Shown here: positions 1 to 8,519 of the stretch, piece after piece | Layout of the letters: each line of letters starts with the position of its first letter | Numbering within the stretch: position 1 is the stretch's first letter | Source of the DNA: Arcticibacter sp. | Lineage (GTDB): Bacteria; Bacteroidota; Bacteroidia; 2-12-FULL-35-15 | Assembly (NCBI GenBank): GCA_021155045.1 | Contig: JAJNQB010000018.1 | Location: 62,001 to 126,000, forward strand | Length of the DNA stretch: 64,000 nt | Direction of reading: 5' to 3' | The notes under the pieces: model-generated | Seen by the model: only the letters and a program-made list of their open reading frames with translations | What the model was told of the DNA's origin: nothing | The model's database searches: none | Position numbers and translations under genes: made by a program

Positions 1-155
1 ACAAAAACAAGTTTTCAGATTTAAAAATTGTGCTAACGGGAGGTGATTATAATTTTTTTGAGAAACGGCTAAAAAACAGCATCTTTGCAGACCCATTTTT
101 AATTTTAAAAGGGCTAAATGCCATATTGAAGTTCAATACAGTAAATAAAGTATGA
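1..155 (+). CDS. coaX: Type III pantothenate kinase, C-terminal end (partial)
   Basis: Only about the last 50 codons are in the window; the frame is open to the left edge and stops with TGA at 153-155. The visible part contains LTGGD followed by ILKGLNAIL, the C-terminal signature of type III pantothenate kinases, which phosphorylate pantothenate in the first step of coenzyme A synthesis. The stop overlaps the next ATG (ATGA), so translation of the two genes is probably coupled. The coaX / outer-membrane protein / lptC order is common in Bacteroidota. The identification rests on this short tail only. Confidence 0.8.
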   Translation, partial: KNKFSDLKIVLTGGDYNFFEKRLKNSIFADPFLILKGLNAILKFNTVNKV

Positions 156-1660
156 TTAATAAAAAAATTAATATTAACGAATTAAAGTGTGCAGTAGTTA
201 TTGTATTTGCTTTTACAAGTATCATATTTCAAAATCAATTAAAAGCTCAGCTAACAAACAGTTCGCCTTATTCAAGATATGGAATAGGCGATGTTTACAA
301 CAAAGGATTAGCTCAAGGATTTGCTTTGGCAGGTACAAGTATTGCTATCCAAAATGATACAACTCCTGTGTTTTTTATCAACCCTTCCAATCCCGCTTCA
401 TATTCTAGCATCAGACTAACAACAGCAGAGCTAGGTTTAAATTACGCTCAGCTACAATTAAAAAATCAAAATACAACATCTAAAACTCATAGTGCTTCGT
501 TTAGCTATGTTAATTTAGCTTTTCCTATTCGTAAATGGTGGTGGGGAGCAAGTATTGGTTTATTGCCTTTTAGTTCTGTTGGATATAAAGTCTCCGACCA
601 ACAAAACATAACCAACGTAGGAACAGTAGATTTTTTATATGAAGGATCAGGAGGATTTAATCAAGCATATTTTGGAAATGCTATCAAACCATTTTATGGG
701 CTTCCAAAAATGTTTTTAAATTCAAAAAAGTTTAAGTTGTTAAATGCCAAACAAAAAGCAGATGGTACATTAAAAACAAAAGAAGAATTAATTGCAGATA
801 AATATAGAATTCAAAGTATATTAAAAAATAAAAAACGCTGGCAAGAATTATCATTAGGAATAAATGCTTCTTATTTGTTTGGAAGTATTGACAATTCTGG
901 ACGAACAATTTTTCCTGGCAGTTATTTAGGTTTTAATACTAGAACAGCAACGATAAAAAGAGTGAATGATATTTATTTTGATTATGGTGCACAATACGCT
1001 TTTACCATTGATTCATTAAAAGGAAGAGATTTGAAAGACAACGTGAAAATAATGTTAGGCGCTACATTTTCAGCACAAACCAATCTTAATGCAAAAATCG
1101 ATAGCTTATCTTATAGTTATTTTGTTAGCTCATCAGGTTATGAAGTTGGAAAAGATACAGTAGTAAATGCTCAGGGAACAAAAGGTAATATCACGCTTCC
1201 GCTTTCATTTGGCTTTGGTATGGGTTTTAAAAAAGGAGAACGTTGGCTAGTAGCAACAGATTTTGCAATTCAAAATTGGAGTAATTACCAAGCTTTTAAT
1301 CAAACAAAAGAATTAAAAAATAGTATGCGAACTTCTTTAGGAATTCAATATGTTCCCGATTCAAAAGCATTAGGATTAAATAATTATTTTAAAAGGATTA
1401 ATTATCGATTAGGTGTAAGGTATTATCAAACAGCATTGGAGCTAAAAAGCACCCAACTTAATGAATATGCTTTAAGTGTTGGATTTGGTTTTCCTGTTGG
1501 AAGAAATTATATTCTGCAAACATTTTCGATGGTAAATATTGGTGTTGAGTTTGGTCAAAGAGGCACAACAGCAAATGGACTTATACAAGAAAACTTTATG
1601 AAAGCCACACTTGGCTTTACTATTAACGATCGTTGGTTTGTTAAACCAAAATTTGATTAA
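152..1660 (+). CDS. Outer-membrane beta-barrel protein, function unknown
   Basis: 502 residues with a signal peptide (about residues 1-33, hydrophobic core VVIVFAFTSIIF, cleavage near KAQ). The mature part starts with SSPYSRYGIGD and contains INPSNPASYSS, motifs of a Bacteroidota outer-membrane family whose members look like FadL-type or porin-like barrels. Many alternating aromatic/polar strands and a C-terminus ending in FVKPKFD fit a barrel. The gene overlaps coaX by 4 bp and lies 9 bp before lptC, so it is probably in the same operon. Transport of a hydrophobic ligand is possible but cannot be shown from the sequence. Confidence 0.75.
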   Translation: MINKKININELKCAVVIVFAFTSIIFQNQLKAQLTNSSPYSRYGIGDVYNKGLAQGFALAGTSIAIQNDTTPVFFINPSNPASYSSIRLTTAELGLNYAQLQLKNQNTTSKTHSASFSYVNLAFPIRKWWWGASIGLLPFSSVGYKVSDQQNITNVGTVDFLYEGSGGFNQAYFGNAIKPFYGLPKMFLNSKKFKLLNAKQKADGTLKTKEELIADKYRIQSILKNKKRWQELSLGINASYLFGSIDNSGRTIFPGSYLGFNTRTATIKRVNDIYFDYGAQYAFTIDSLKGRDLKDNVKIMLGATFSAQTNLNAKIDSLSYSYFVSSSGYEVGKDTVVNAQGTKGNITLPLSFGFGMGFKKGERWLVATDFAIQNWSNYQAFNQTKELKNSMRTSLGIQYVPDSKALGLNNYFKRINYRLGVRYYQTALELKSTQLNEYALSVGFGFPVGRNYILQTFSMVNIGVEFGQRGTTANGLIQENFMKATLGFTINDRWFVKPKFD

Positions 1661-1669
1661 ATTTACTCA

Positions 1670-2260
1670 ATGGTAAATCTATTTTTTAAAAAAATAAATT
1701 TCATTTTTACTTTTCTGTTTTTTGTATCGCTTTTTTCGTGCGAAAACAATATTGATGAGGTTAATCTTGTAACATCCGTTAGTCAACAAAATTTGCCGAA
1801 CGAATCTGTAAAGAATGTAGAAATAATTTATAGCGATTCTGCAAGGGTAAGAGCAAAATTAAAAAGTGTTGAACTTAATAGATATTCCACAGCAAAAAAG
1901 CCTTATATGGAAATGCCAAAAGGTTTGGAGGTTGTTTTTTTTAATGAACACAGAAAGCAACAGACTAAGCTTACAGCAAATTATGGTATTGGACATGAAA
2001 ATGGAAACAATATTCAAACAATGGAAGTAAAAAATAAAGTGGTAGTAATAAATGAAAAAGGAGAAATGTTAGAAACAGAACATTTGATTTGGAATACGCT
2101 AACAAAAAAAATATATACCGATGAATTTGTTAAAATCACTACAAAAGATGAAATATTAATGGGAAATGGTTTAGAAGCAGAACAAGATTTTTCGGAATAC
2201 GAAATAAAAAATGTGAAAGGCAGAATAGCAGTTAAAGACGAAGAATTAAATAAAAAATAA
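1670..2260 (+). CDS. lptC: LPS export periplasmic protein LptC (lipoprotein)
   Basis: 196 residues. A hydrophobic leader ends in a lipobox-like LFSC with Cys24, so the protein is probably lipidated, as many Bacteroidota LptC proteins are. The rest is a beta-jelly-roll type sequence: SARVRAKLKS, then a KKPYMEMPKGLEVVFF segment and ANYG, as in the family. LptC receives lipopolysaccharide from the LptB2FG transporter and passes it to LptA across the periplasm. Its location after coaX and a barrel protein is the usual one in this phylum. Confidence 0.85.
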   Translation: MVNLFFKKINFIFTFLFFVSLFSCENNIDEVNLVTSVSQQNLPNESVKNVEIIYSDSARVRAKLKSVELNRYSTAKKPYMEMPKGLEVVFFNEHRKQQTKLTANYGIGHENGNNIQTMEVKNKVVVINEKGEMLETEHLIWNTLTKKIYTDEFVKITTKDEILMGNGLEAEQDFSEYEIKNVKGRIAVKDEELNKK

Positions 2261-2268
2261 AAAAGAGT

Positions 2269-2484
2269 ATGAACAAAATGTTTAGAATGTTAGAAATAAT
2301 ATGGCTCATAATGGGTTGTATAGGTGTAATTATGGTTGGTTATTTTGTAATTGCAAAAGACAACGAAGGTGCTATTTATTTTTTAGTATTTACATTTGCT
2401 TGTGGTTTAATGTATTCTGTTCGCAAGCGTCAGCGCAAAAAATTTGAAGCTGCCGCACAAAACAGAAATCAAGACAAAAAATAA
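2269..2484 (+). CDS. Small two-TM membrane protein, unknown
   Basis: 71 residues with two hydrophobic helices (about residues 8-27, IIWLIMGCIGVIMVGYFVIA, and 33-49) separated by a short AKDNEGA loop, then a strongly basic, hydrophilic tail (RKRQRKKFEAAAQNRNQDKK). It starts 8 bp after lptC and ends 2 bp before the CNNM gene, so it is clearly part of that transcription unit. Similar small proteins occur at this place in other Bacteroidota, but I know of no assigned function. Confidence 0.7.
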   Translation: MNKMFRMLEIIWLIMGCIGVIMVGYFVIAKDNEGAIYFLVFTFACGLMYSVRKRQRKKFEAAAQNRNQDKK

Positions 2485-2486
2485 TT

Positions 2487-3749
2487 TTGGAAACACCCTT
2501 AATAATAATATTATCAACCCTTGTTGCTTCTGCCTTTTTTTCAGGGCTTGAAATTGCATTTATTACATCTAATAAAATGCGAATTGAGTTAGAGAGTAAA
2601 CAAGGGAGTTTATCCGCAAAAATTCTTTCATATTTTAACAAATACCCTTCTCGTTATTTAGGAACAATGCTCTTAGGTAATAATATTGCTCTTGTAATAT
2701 TTGGCATTTATATGGACGAAGAATTGAAACCTTTATTTGGACAAATTATTTCTTCTAAAATTATCATTCTTTTGATTTCTACTTTTTGCTCTACCATGAT
2801 TATTTTAGTTACAGCAGAATACCTACCCAAAAATTTTTTTAGAATAAATCCCAACAGAACATTAAATATTTTTGTTTTTCCATTAACAATTGTTTATGGT
2901 TTGTTATATCCAATTGTAATGATTACCATAGGTTTATCTGAATTTATTTTAAAGAAAATATTTAGAGTAAAAATTGAAAAAGAAACCACCGCTTTTACAA
3001 TGATTGACTTAGATAACTACATTAAAGAAGGCACATCAGCGGTTGAAAGGAAAAGTGAAATGGATCATGAAATTCAAATTTTTCAAAATGCAATGGATTT
3101 TTCGGAAGTACTTGCTCGTGAATGTATGATTCCAAGAACTGAAATTATTGCATTGGATATAAACACCACAATTGAAGAGTTAAAACAAAAGTTTATTGAA
3201 ACGCGTTTATCAAAAATTTTAATATTTGATAAAACGATTGATAATATTATCGGTTATGTTTATTCAAAAGAACTTTTCAAACGACCAGAAAATATTAAAA
3301 GCGTTTTGCTTCCCGTAAGTATTGTCCCTGAATCAATGCCTGCAAATGAAATTCTTACTATTTTTATTCAACAAAATAAAAGTATTGCCATTGTCGTGGA
3401 TGAGTTTGGTGGTACATCTGGGATGCTAACAATGGAAGATGTAATGGAAGAAATTTTTGGTGAAATTGAAGATGAACACGATAAAGAAGAATTGATCGAT
3501 AGAAAAATTAACGATAATGAATATTTGTTTTCATCTCGATTAGAAACAGATTACGTAAATAGTAAATACAACATTAACCTACCTATACTTGACACATTCG
3601 AAACAATTGGTGGTTTAATTATGCACTATCACGAAAGTATTCCTGAAAAAAATGAACTAATAAAAATCGACAAATTTTTATTTAAAGTAATTGCTGTTTC
3701 TAAAACAAAAATTGAAACGGTTCATTTAACAATAGAACAAGGTTTATAG
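2487..3749 (+). CDS. CNNM/HlyC-CorC family protein with CBS pair
   Basis: 420 residues. N-terminal DUF21/CNNM membrane domain (about 1-190, several helices, SAFFSGLEIAFITSN near the start), two CBS domains (about 205-325, with ECMIPRTEI and the VVDEFGGTSG motif) and a C-terminal CorC_HlyC domain (about 335-415). CNNM proteins are linked to magnesium or other cation efflux; in Bacteroidota relatives include GldE. The only start that preserves the hydrophobic N-terminus is TTG at 2487, 2 bp after the previous stop, which suggests coupled translation. The 'hemolysin' name given to the family is historical. Confidence 0.85.
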   Translation: METPLIIILSTLVASAFFSGLEIAFITSNKMRIELESKQGSLSAKILSYFNKYPSRYLGTMLLGNNIALVIFGIYMDEELKPLFGQIISSKIIILLISTFCSTMIILVTAEYLPKNFFRINPNRTLNIFVFPLTIVYGLLYPIVMITIGLSEFILKKIFRVKIEKETTAFTMIDLDNYIKEGTSAVERKSEMDHEIQIFQNAMDFSEVLARECMIPRTEIIALDINTTIEELKQKFIETRLSKILIFDKTIDNIIGYVYSKELFKRPENIKSVLLPVSIVPESMPANEILTIFIQQNKSIAIVVDEFGGTSGMLTMEDVMEEIFGEIEDEHDKEELIDRKINDNEYLFSSRLETDYVNSKYNINLPILDTFETIGGLIMHYHESIPEKNELIKIDKFLFKVIAVSKTKIETVHLTIEQGL

Positions 3750-3763
3750 CCCAAATATTTTCG

Positions 3764-3771
3764 TATTTTTG
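3764..3771 (+). promoter_or_regulatory. Probable -7 box of the mfd promoter (TATTTTTG)
   Basis: TATTTTTG fits the Bacteroidota -7 consensus TAnnTTTG and lies 21 bp before the GTG start of mfd. It is followed at once by a small inverted repeat (CTCTCT / AGAGAG, about 3773-3788), which would form the 5' end of a very short leader. No clear -33 TTG was seen. Confidence 0.45.
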
Positions 3772-3792
3772 TCTCTCTTTTAAGAGAGCCCT

Positions 3793-6700
3793 GTGACGAA
3801 AGAAGATATTTTGAAAAAGTATAGCGATTCAGCTAACAATTCTATACTAATCCAAGAATTGAATGGGAAAACTACGCGTACTCAATTAAAAAATGTAGTC
3901 GGTTCAGGAATTTCTTTCGTTGCTGCTGTCGCACATCAACATCTTTACAAAACCAATCTTTTTATTTTACCTGATAAAGAAGAGGCGGCTTATTTTTTAA
4001 ATGATTTAGAAAAACTTTTAGGCGAAGAAAGCGTTTTGTTTTTTCCTGCTTCTTATCGAATGCCTTATGAACATGAAGAAATTGACAACGCAAATATTTT
4101 ACTTCGTGCAGAAGTACTCAATAAACTTACATCCAACAAAAAGCATATTTGTATTGTTACTTATCCTGAGGCGTTAACCGAGAAGGTTGTAACACAAGCA
4201 CATTTAAGCAAAAATACATTAGAATTAAAACAAGGAGAAAAAATATCGATTGATTTTATTTCAGATGTATTAATTGAATATGATTTTGAAAGAGTAGATT
4301 ATGTTGTGGAGCCAGGGCAATTTTCTATACGAGGAGGAATTGTAGATATCTTTTCTTTTTCAAATGATAATCCATATCGTGTTGAGTTTTTAGGAAATGA
4401 AGTGGATTCAATCAGAACCTTTGATGCCACTTCTCAATTGTCTATTAGCAACCATCAGTTTTGTAATATTATCCCTAATGTTCAAGCAAAAATTTTGCAA
4501 GAAAGTCGTCAAACTTTTTTTGAGTTTTTAGGAGACAATACAATTATTTGGTTCAAACATTTTCAGCTTTCCATTGATAGAATAGAAAAAGCATTTAAAA
4601 TAGCGGAAGAAGCATACAGCAAATTAGATAATACTATTAAGCAATTAGAGCCGAATGAACTTTATATTAATAAGGACATATTTTCTAAACAAGTATTACA
4701 AGTTTCGTTAGTTGAATTTGGGAATCATTTTTCGTTAAATCCAACAAAAATTATTCAGTATAATTTTTCTCCGCAACCTAGCTTCAATAAAAATTTTAGT
4801 TACTTATTAGATAATCTTTATTCTAATATCCGCAATGGATATGAAAATATAATCTTTGCGGAAAATCATAAACAGATTGAACGCCTCTATAAAATATTTG
4901 AAGATATTTCATCAAAAGAAAAACATTCAAACACCCTTCCTTTTGCTGAAGGTTGGGGAGGTGCTATTCTCCATGAAGGATTCATTGATAATGATTTAAA
5001 AATAGCTTGTTACACTGATCATCAAATTTTCGATCGTTATCACCGCTTTAGGTTAAAAGACTCATTTAACAAAAAAAATGAAGCACTCACATTAAAAGAA
5101 TTAAAAGGATTAAATCCTGGAGATTATGTAACACACATAGATTATGGAGTTGGGCGTTATGGTGGTTTAGAAACAATCGAGATTAATGGTAAGCTACAAG
5201 AAACTATTCGTTTAGTTTATAAAGATTATGATATAGTCAATATCAGTATTCATTCCTTACATCGAATAGCTAAGTATAGTGGTAAAGAAGGCACAGAACC
5301 AAAAATAAATAAACTTGGAACCAATGCCTGGGCTACTTTAAAACAAAAAACTAAAAAACGAGTTAAAGAAATTGCTTTTGACTTAATTAAACTTTATGCC
5401 AAACGTAAAGCATTAAAAGGCTTTCAGTTTAGTCCCGACAATTATTTGCAAAATGAATTAGAAGCATCTTTTATTTATGAAGATACTCCAGACCAAATTA
5501 AATCTACTGCTGATGTAAAACGTGATATGGAAAAAGAATATCCAATGGATAGACTTATTTGTGGTGATGTTGGATTTGGTAAAACAGAAATTGCTATTCG
5601 AGCAGCTTTTAAAGCAGTTTGTGATAGTAAACAAGTTGCAGTTCTTGTGCCTACAACAATTTTAGCACTTCAACATTACAAAACATTTACTGATAGATTA
5701 AAAAATTTGCCTTGCAATGTAGATTATATAAATCGTTTTAAAACAGCTAAGCAACAAAAAGACACATTAGAAAAAGTAGCAAAAGGAGAAATTGATATTT
5801 TAATTGGAACGCATGGAATTGTTGGGAAAAATGTAAAGTGGAAAGATTTAGGTTTAATGATAATTGATGAGGAGCAGAAATTTGGCGTTGCCGTAAAAGA
5901 TAAACTAAAAACATTTAAAACGAGTGTTGATTCACTCACTTTAACAGCTACACCTATTCCAAGAACTTTACAATTTTCGATGATGGGTGCAAGAGATTTG
6001 TCTGTGATTAGTACGCCACCACCCAATCGTTATCCGGTACAAACCGAATTGCATACATTCAACGAAGAAATTATTAGAGATGCTGTTTCGTTTGAAGTAT
6101 CTCGTGGAGGACAAGTATTTTTTGTTCATAATCGCGTTCAAGACATCATTCAAATTGCAGGAATGATAAATAGATTATGCCCTGATGTAAGAGTAGGAAT
6201 AGGGCATGGACAATTAGATGGTGATAAGCTAGAAGAAGTGATGTTTAAGTTTGTTGAAGGAGAATATGATGTGTTGGTTGCCACAACTATTATTGAAGCA
6301 GGTTTAGATATTTCCAATGCAAATACGATAATCATTAATCAAGCACACATGTTTGGCTTGAGCGATTTACATCAGATGAGAGGGCGTGTGGGACGTTCAA
6401 ATAAAAAAGCATTTTGTTATTTATTAACTACACCTGTTTCTTTGCTTACGAATGAAGCACGAAAAAGATTGAAAGCTATTGAAGAGTTTTCAGATTTAGG
6501 TAGTGGTTTTAATATTGCTATGCGTGATTTGGATATTAGAGGGGCAGGAGATTTATTAGGCGGAGAACAAAGCGGCTTTATAAATGAAATAGGTTTTGAA
6601 ATGTATCAGAAAATACTGGACGAAGCAATTATGGAATTGAAACTAGAAAATGAAGAATTAGAAATTGGAGATTCGTACAGTCAAAAAATCAAAAAAAACA

Positions 6701-7170
6701 GTAACTATAAATTTATTTCGGATTGTACCATTGATACCGACATGGAAATATTAATTCCTGCAGAGTACGTTACAAATATTACGGAGCGATTAACATTATA
6801 CAGGGAGCTAGACGATTCTTCTGACGAAAATCAACTTCAACAATTTGAAAGCCGATTAAAAGATAGATTTGGTAATGTTCCAGAACAAACATTGGAGTTG
6901 ATTCAAACCATTCGATTGCGTTGGCTGGCAATGGAAATAGGGTTTGAAAAACTATTACTTAAAAACAATAAAATGGTTGGATATTTTATCCCTAAACAAG
7001 ATTCGCTCTACTATCAAACAGAAATATTTACAAAGGTTTTGAAGTTTGTTCAGCAGAATCAAAAAAAATGTAAAATGAAAGAATCAAATGGAAAACTAAC
7101 TCTATCGTTTGAAAATATAAAATCGATAAATGATGCTATTGATTCATTAAAGCCTATTGCACTGGAATAA
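3793..7170 (+). CDS. mfd: Transcription-repair coupling factor Mfd
   Basis: 1125 residues, normal length. Mfd is a DNA translocase that pushes stalled RNA polymerase off damaged template and recruits UvrA. Seen: an N-terminal UvrB-like part with PEEAAY-type and FPASYRMPYEHEE motifs, the RNA polymerase interacting (CarD-like) domain beginning PGDYVTHIDYGVGRYG near residue 442, Walker A GDVGFGKTE near 591, the DEEQ box near 690, TATPIPRTL, the superfamily-2 motif GRVGRS, and a C-terminal TRCF domain from about 1000. Start is GTG. Residues about 380-391 (TLPFAEGWGGA) come from an inserted palindromic element (see repeat at 4930). Confidence 0.97.
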   Translation: MTKEDILKKYSDSANNSILIQELNGKTTRTQLKNVVGSGISFVAAVAHQHLYKTNLFILPDKEEAAYFLNDLEKLLGEESVLFFPASYRMPYEHEEIDNANILLRAEVLNKLTSNKKHICIVTYPEALTEKVVTQAHLSKNTLELKQGEKISIDFISDVLIEYDFERVDYVVEPGQFSIRGGIVDIFSFSNDNPYRVEFLGNEVDSIRTFDATSQLSISNHQFCNIIPNVQAKILQESRQTFFEFLGDNTIIWFKHFQLSIDRIEKAFKIAEEAYSKLDNTIKQLEPNELYINKDIFSKQVLQVSLVEFGNHFSLNPTKIIQYNFSPQPSFNKNFSYLLDNLYSNIRNGYENIIFAENHKQIERLYKIFEDISSKEKHSNTLPFAEGWGGAILHEGFIDNDLKIACYTDHQIFDRYHRFRLKDSFNKKNEALTLKELKGLNPGDYVTHIDYGVGRYGGLETIEINGKLQETIRLVYKDYDIVNISIHSLHRIAKYSGKEGTEPKINKLGTNAWATLKQKTKKRVKEIAFDLIKLYAKRKALKGFQFSPDNYLQNELEASFIYEDTPDQIKSTADVKRDMEKEYPMDRLICGDVGFGKTEIAIRAAFKAVCDSKQVAVLVPTTILALQHYKTFTDRLKNLPCNVDYINRFKTAKQQKDTLEKVAKGEIDILIGTHGIVGKNVKWKDLGLMIIDEEQKFGVAVKDKLKTFKTSVDSLTLTATPIPRTLQFSMMGARDLSVISTPPPNRYPVQTELHTFNEEIIRDAVSFEVSRGGQVFFVHNRVQDIIQIAGMINRLCPDVRVGIGHGQLDGDKLEEVMFKFVEGEYDVLVATTIIEAGLDISNANTIIINQAHMFGLSDLHQMRGRVGRSNKKAFCYLLTTPVSLLTNEARKRLKAIEEFSDLGSGFNIAMRDLDIRGAGDLLGGEQSGFINEIGFEMYQKILDEAIMELKLENEELEIGDSYSQKIKKNSNYKFISDCTIDTDMEILIPAEYVTNITERLTLYRELDDSSDENQLQQFESRLKDRFGNVPEQTLELIQTIRLRWLAMEIGFEKLLLKNNKMVGYFIPKQDSLYYQTEIFTKVLKFVQQNQKKCKMKESNGKLTLSFENIKSINDAIDSLKPIALE
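4930..4963 (+). repeat. Palindromic element copy A, in frame in mfd
   Basis: A 34-bp segment with the arms CCTTCC / GAAGG followed by TTGGGGAGG. It aligns over its whole length with the element inside purH at 20961-20994 (22 of 34 bases by hand count) and encodes NTLPFAEGWGG against DSLSFGEGWGE there, in the same frame. It lies in the linker between the N-terminal UvrB-like part and the RNA polymerase interacting domain, a position tolerant of insertions. It is the most diverged of the three copies. Confidence 0.6.
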
Positions 7171-7173
7171 AAT

Positions 7174-8373
7174 TTATTTTTGTTTGAATTTGAATTTTAA
7201 AACTACTCCTTCATCGTTTATAAGCTTATACTCTGCATTTAGCTGATTGCATAAAGATTTTATTAATTCAATTCCTAAGGTGTTTTTACTTTCCATATAA
7301 TTTAAGGGCAATCCTGGTCCATTGTCTCTTAATTCAAGTTCAATAAAATTATTTTTTGCTTGCAACGAAATAGATAATTTTAGCTTTTTGTCTTTTTGAA
7401 TAGCATATTTAAATGAATTTGTAATAAACTCATTCAAAATTAATCCACATGGAATAGCATTAGATAAGTCAATGTTAGTATTCTCGGCATTGATAGTCAA
7501 TTCAGAAACATCTTCTTTTCCTAATGATGAAATTAGCTCAGGAAGTAAATCATTTATATAATCTTTAAAATTAAGCTTAGCAACATTATCAGTTTCAAAT
7601 ATTTTTTGATGAACCAATGCCATAGAATAAATTCTGTTTTTACAATCATCTAAAGCTGCTTTAATATCAGGGGAATCTGACATATTTTTTTTTAAGTTTA
7701 ACAAGCTGGTAACAATATTCATGTTATTTTTTACTCGATGAAAAACTTCGGAAAGTAAAATTTCTTTTTCATCAAGCATTTTTCTTATTACTCTTTCCTG
7801 ATTTATAGATTCAGAAACAACAATAATAGCAAAAGCTAGGGAGGTGAAAATGCATAATAAAATATTGAAATACATTAAAGAAGCTGTTGTGGTTGGGTCG
7901 ATTAATACTTGAACCCATTTTTGAATAAAACCGACAATAATTATACTAATGGATAATAAACACAATGCAGAAATAATGACTAAATGTTTAATTAACTCTT
8001 TTCTTCCTAAAAGTTGAATTAAACTTATAATTACTGGGAAATAGAAGAGAAGCAGGTAGGTATCTATTCCTACCCTTAAATTCATAATAATAAAAAAAAC
8101 AAATCCGATGATAAAAAACAGATAAGCACCCCAAACATAGTTTAAAAAATTATTAAAAATTAATACGATGGGAGCAATTAAAAAAGTGAATGTGCACACA
8201 AGATAAAAAAAAGGATAGTTAGTGATTACAAAAAAGCATGTTCCAGCAACCATGTTCAACATGGCAACCAAAGTAATAGCATTTAATTTTCTTACTAAAT
8301 GAACTTCCCAATGGGTAAAATGAGGTTTTACTCCAATGTTAATGACTTTATTTGCAAAAGATTTAATTGACAT
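7174..8373 (-). CDS. Membrane sensor histidine kinase, HisKA_2 type
   Basis: 399 residues. About six hydrophobic helices fill residues 30-190. The phospho-acceptor region is EVFHRVKNNMNIVTSLL (His near residue 211), typical of the HisKA_2 family, followed by a HATPase domain with LILNEFITNSFKYA (N box, about 308) and DNGPGLPLNY (G1 box). The membrane part has no recognisable ligand-binding fold. Its stop is 3 bp from that of mfd (convergent) and its start is divergent from the propeller-SpoIIE gene 146 bp away. The two may share regulation, but no receiver gene is adjacent, so the partner is unknown. Confidence 0.85.
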   Translation of the reverse strand: MSIKSFANKVINIGVKPHFTHWEVHLVRKLNAITLVAMLNMVAGTCFFVITNYPFFYLVCTFTFLIAPIVLIFNNFLNYVWGAYLFFIIGFVFFIIMNLRVGIDTYLLLFYFPVIISLIQLLGRKELIKHLVIISALCLLSISIIIVGFIQKWVQVLIDPTTTASLMYFNILLCIFTSLAFAIIVVSESINQERVIRKMLDEKEILLSEVFHRVKNNMNIVTSLLNLKKNMSDSPDIKAALDDCKNRIYSMALVHQKIFETDNVAKLNFKDYINDLLPELISSLGKEDVSELTINAENTNIDLSNAIPCGLILNEFITNSFKYAIQKDKKLKLSISLQAKNNFIELELRDNGPGLPLNYMESKNTLGIELIKSLCNQLNAEYKLINDEGVVLKFKFKQK

Positions 8374-8519
8374 AAAAAAAGTTTGTATTAGCTTAATATG
8401 GTAGTAAATGTAATAGATTTTTTGAGTTATTCGAATAAAAACGGAGGATGCAATAATTAAACAAAAAAACAGCTATTTTTTTAATTTTATTTATCTTTAT
8501 TCAGAATATATACCCAGAA

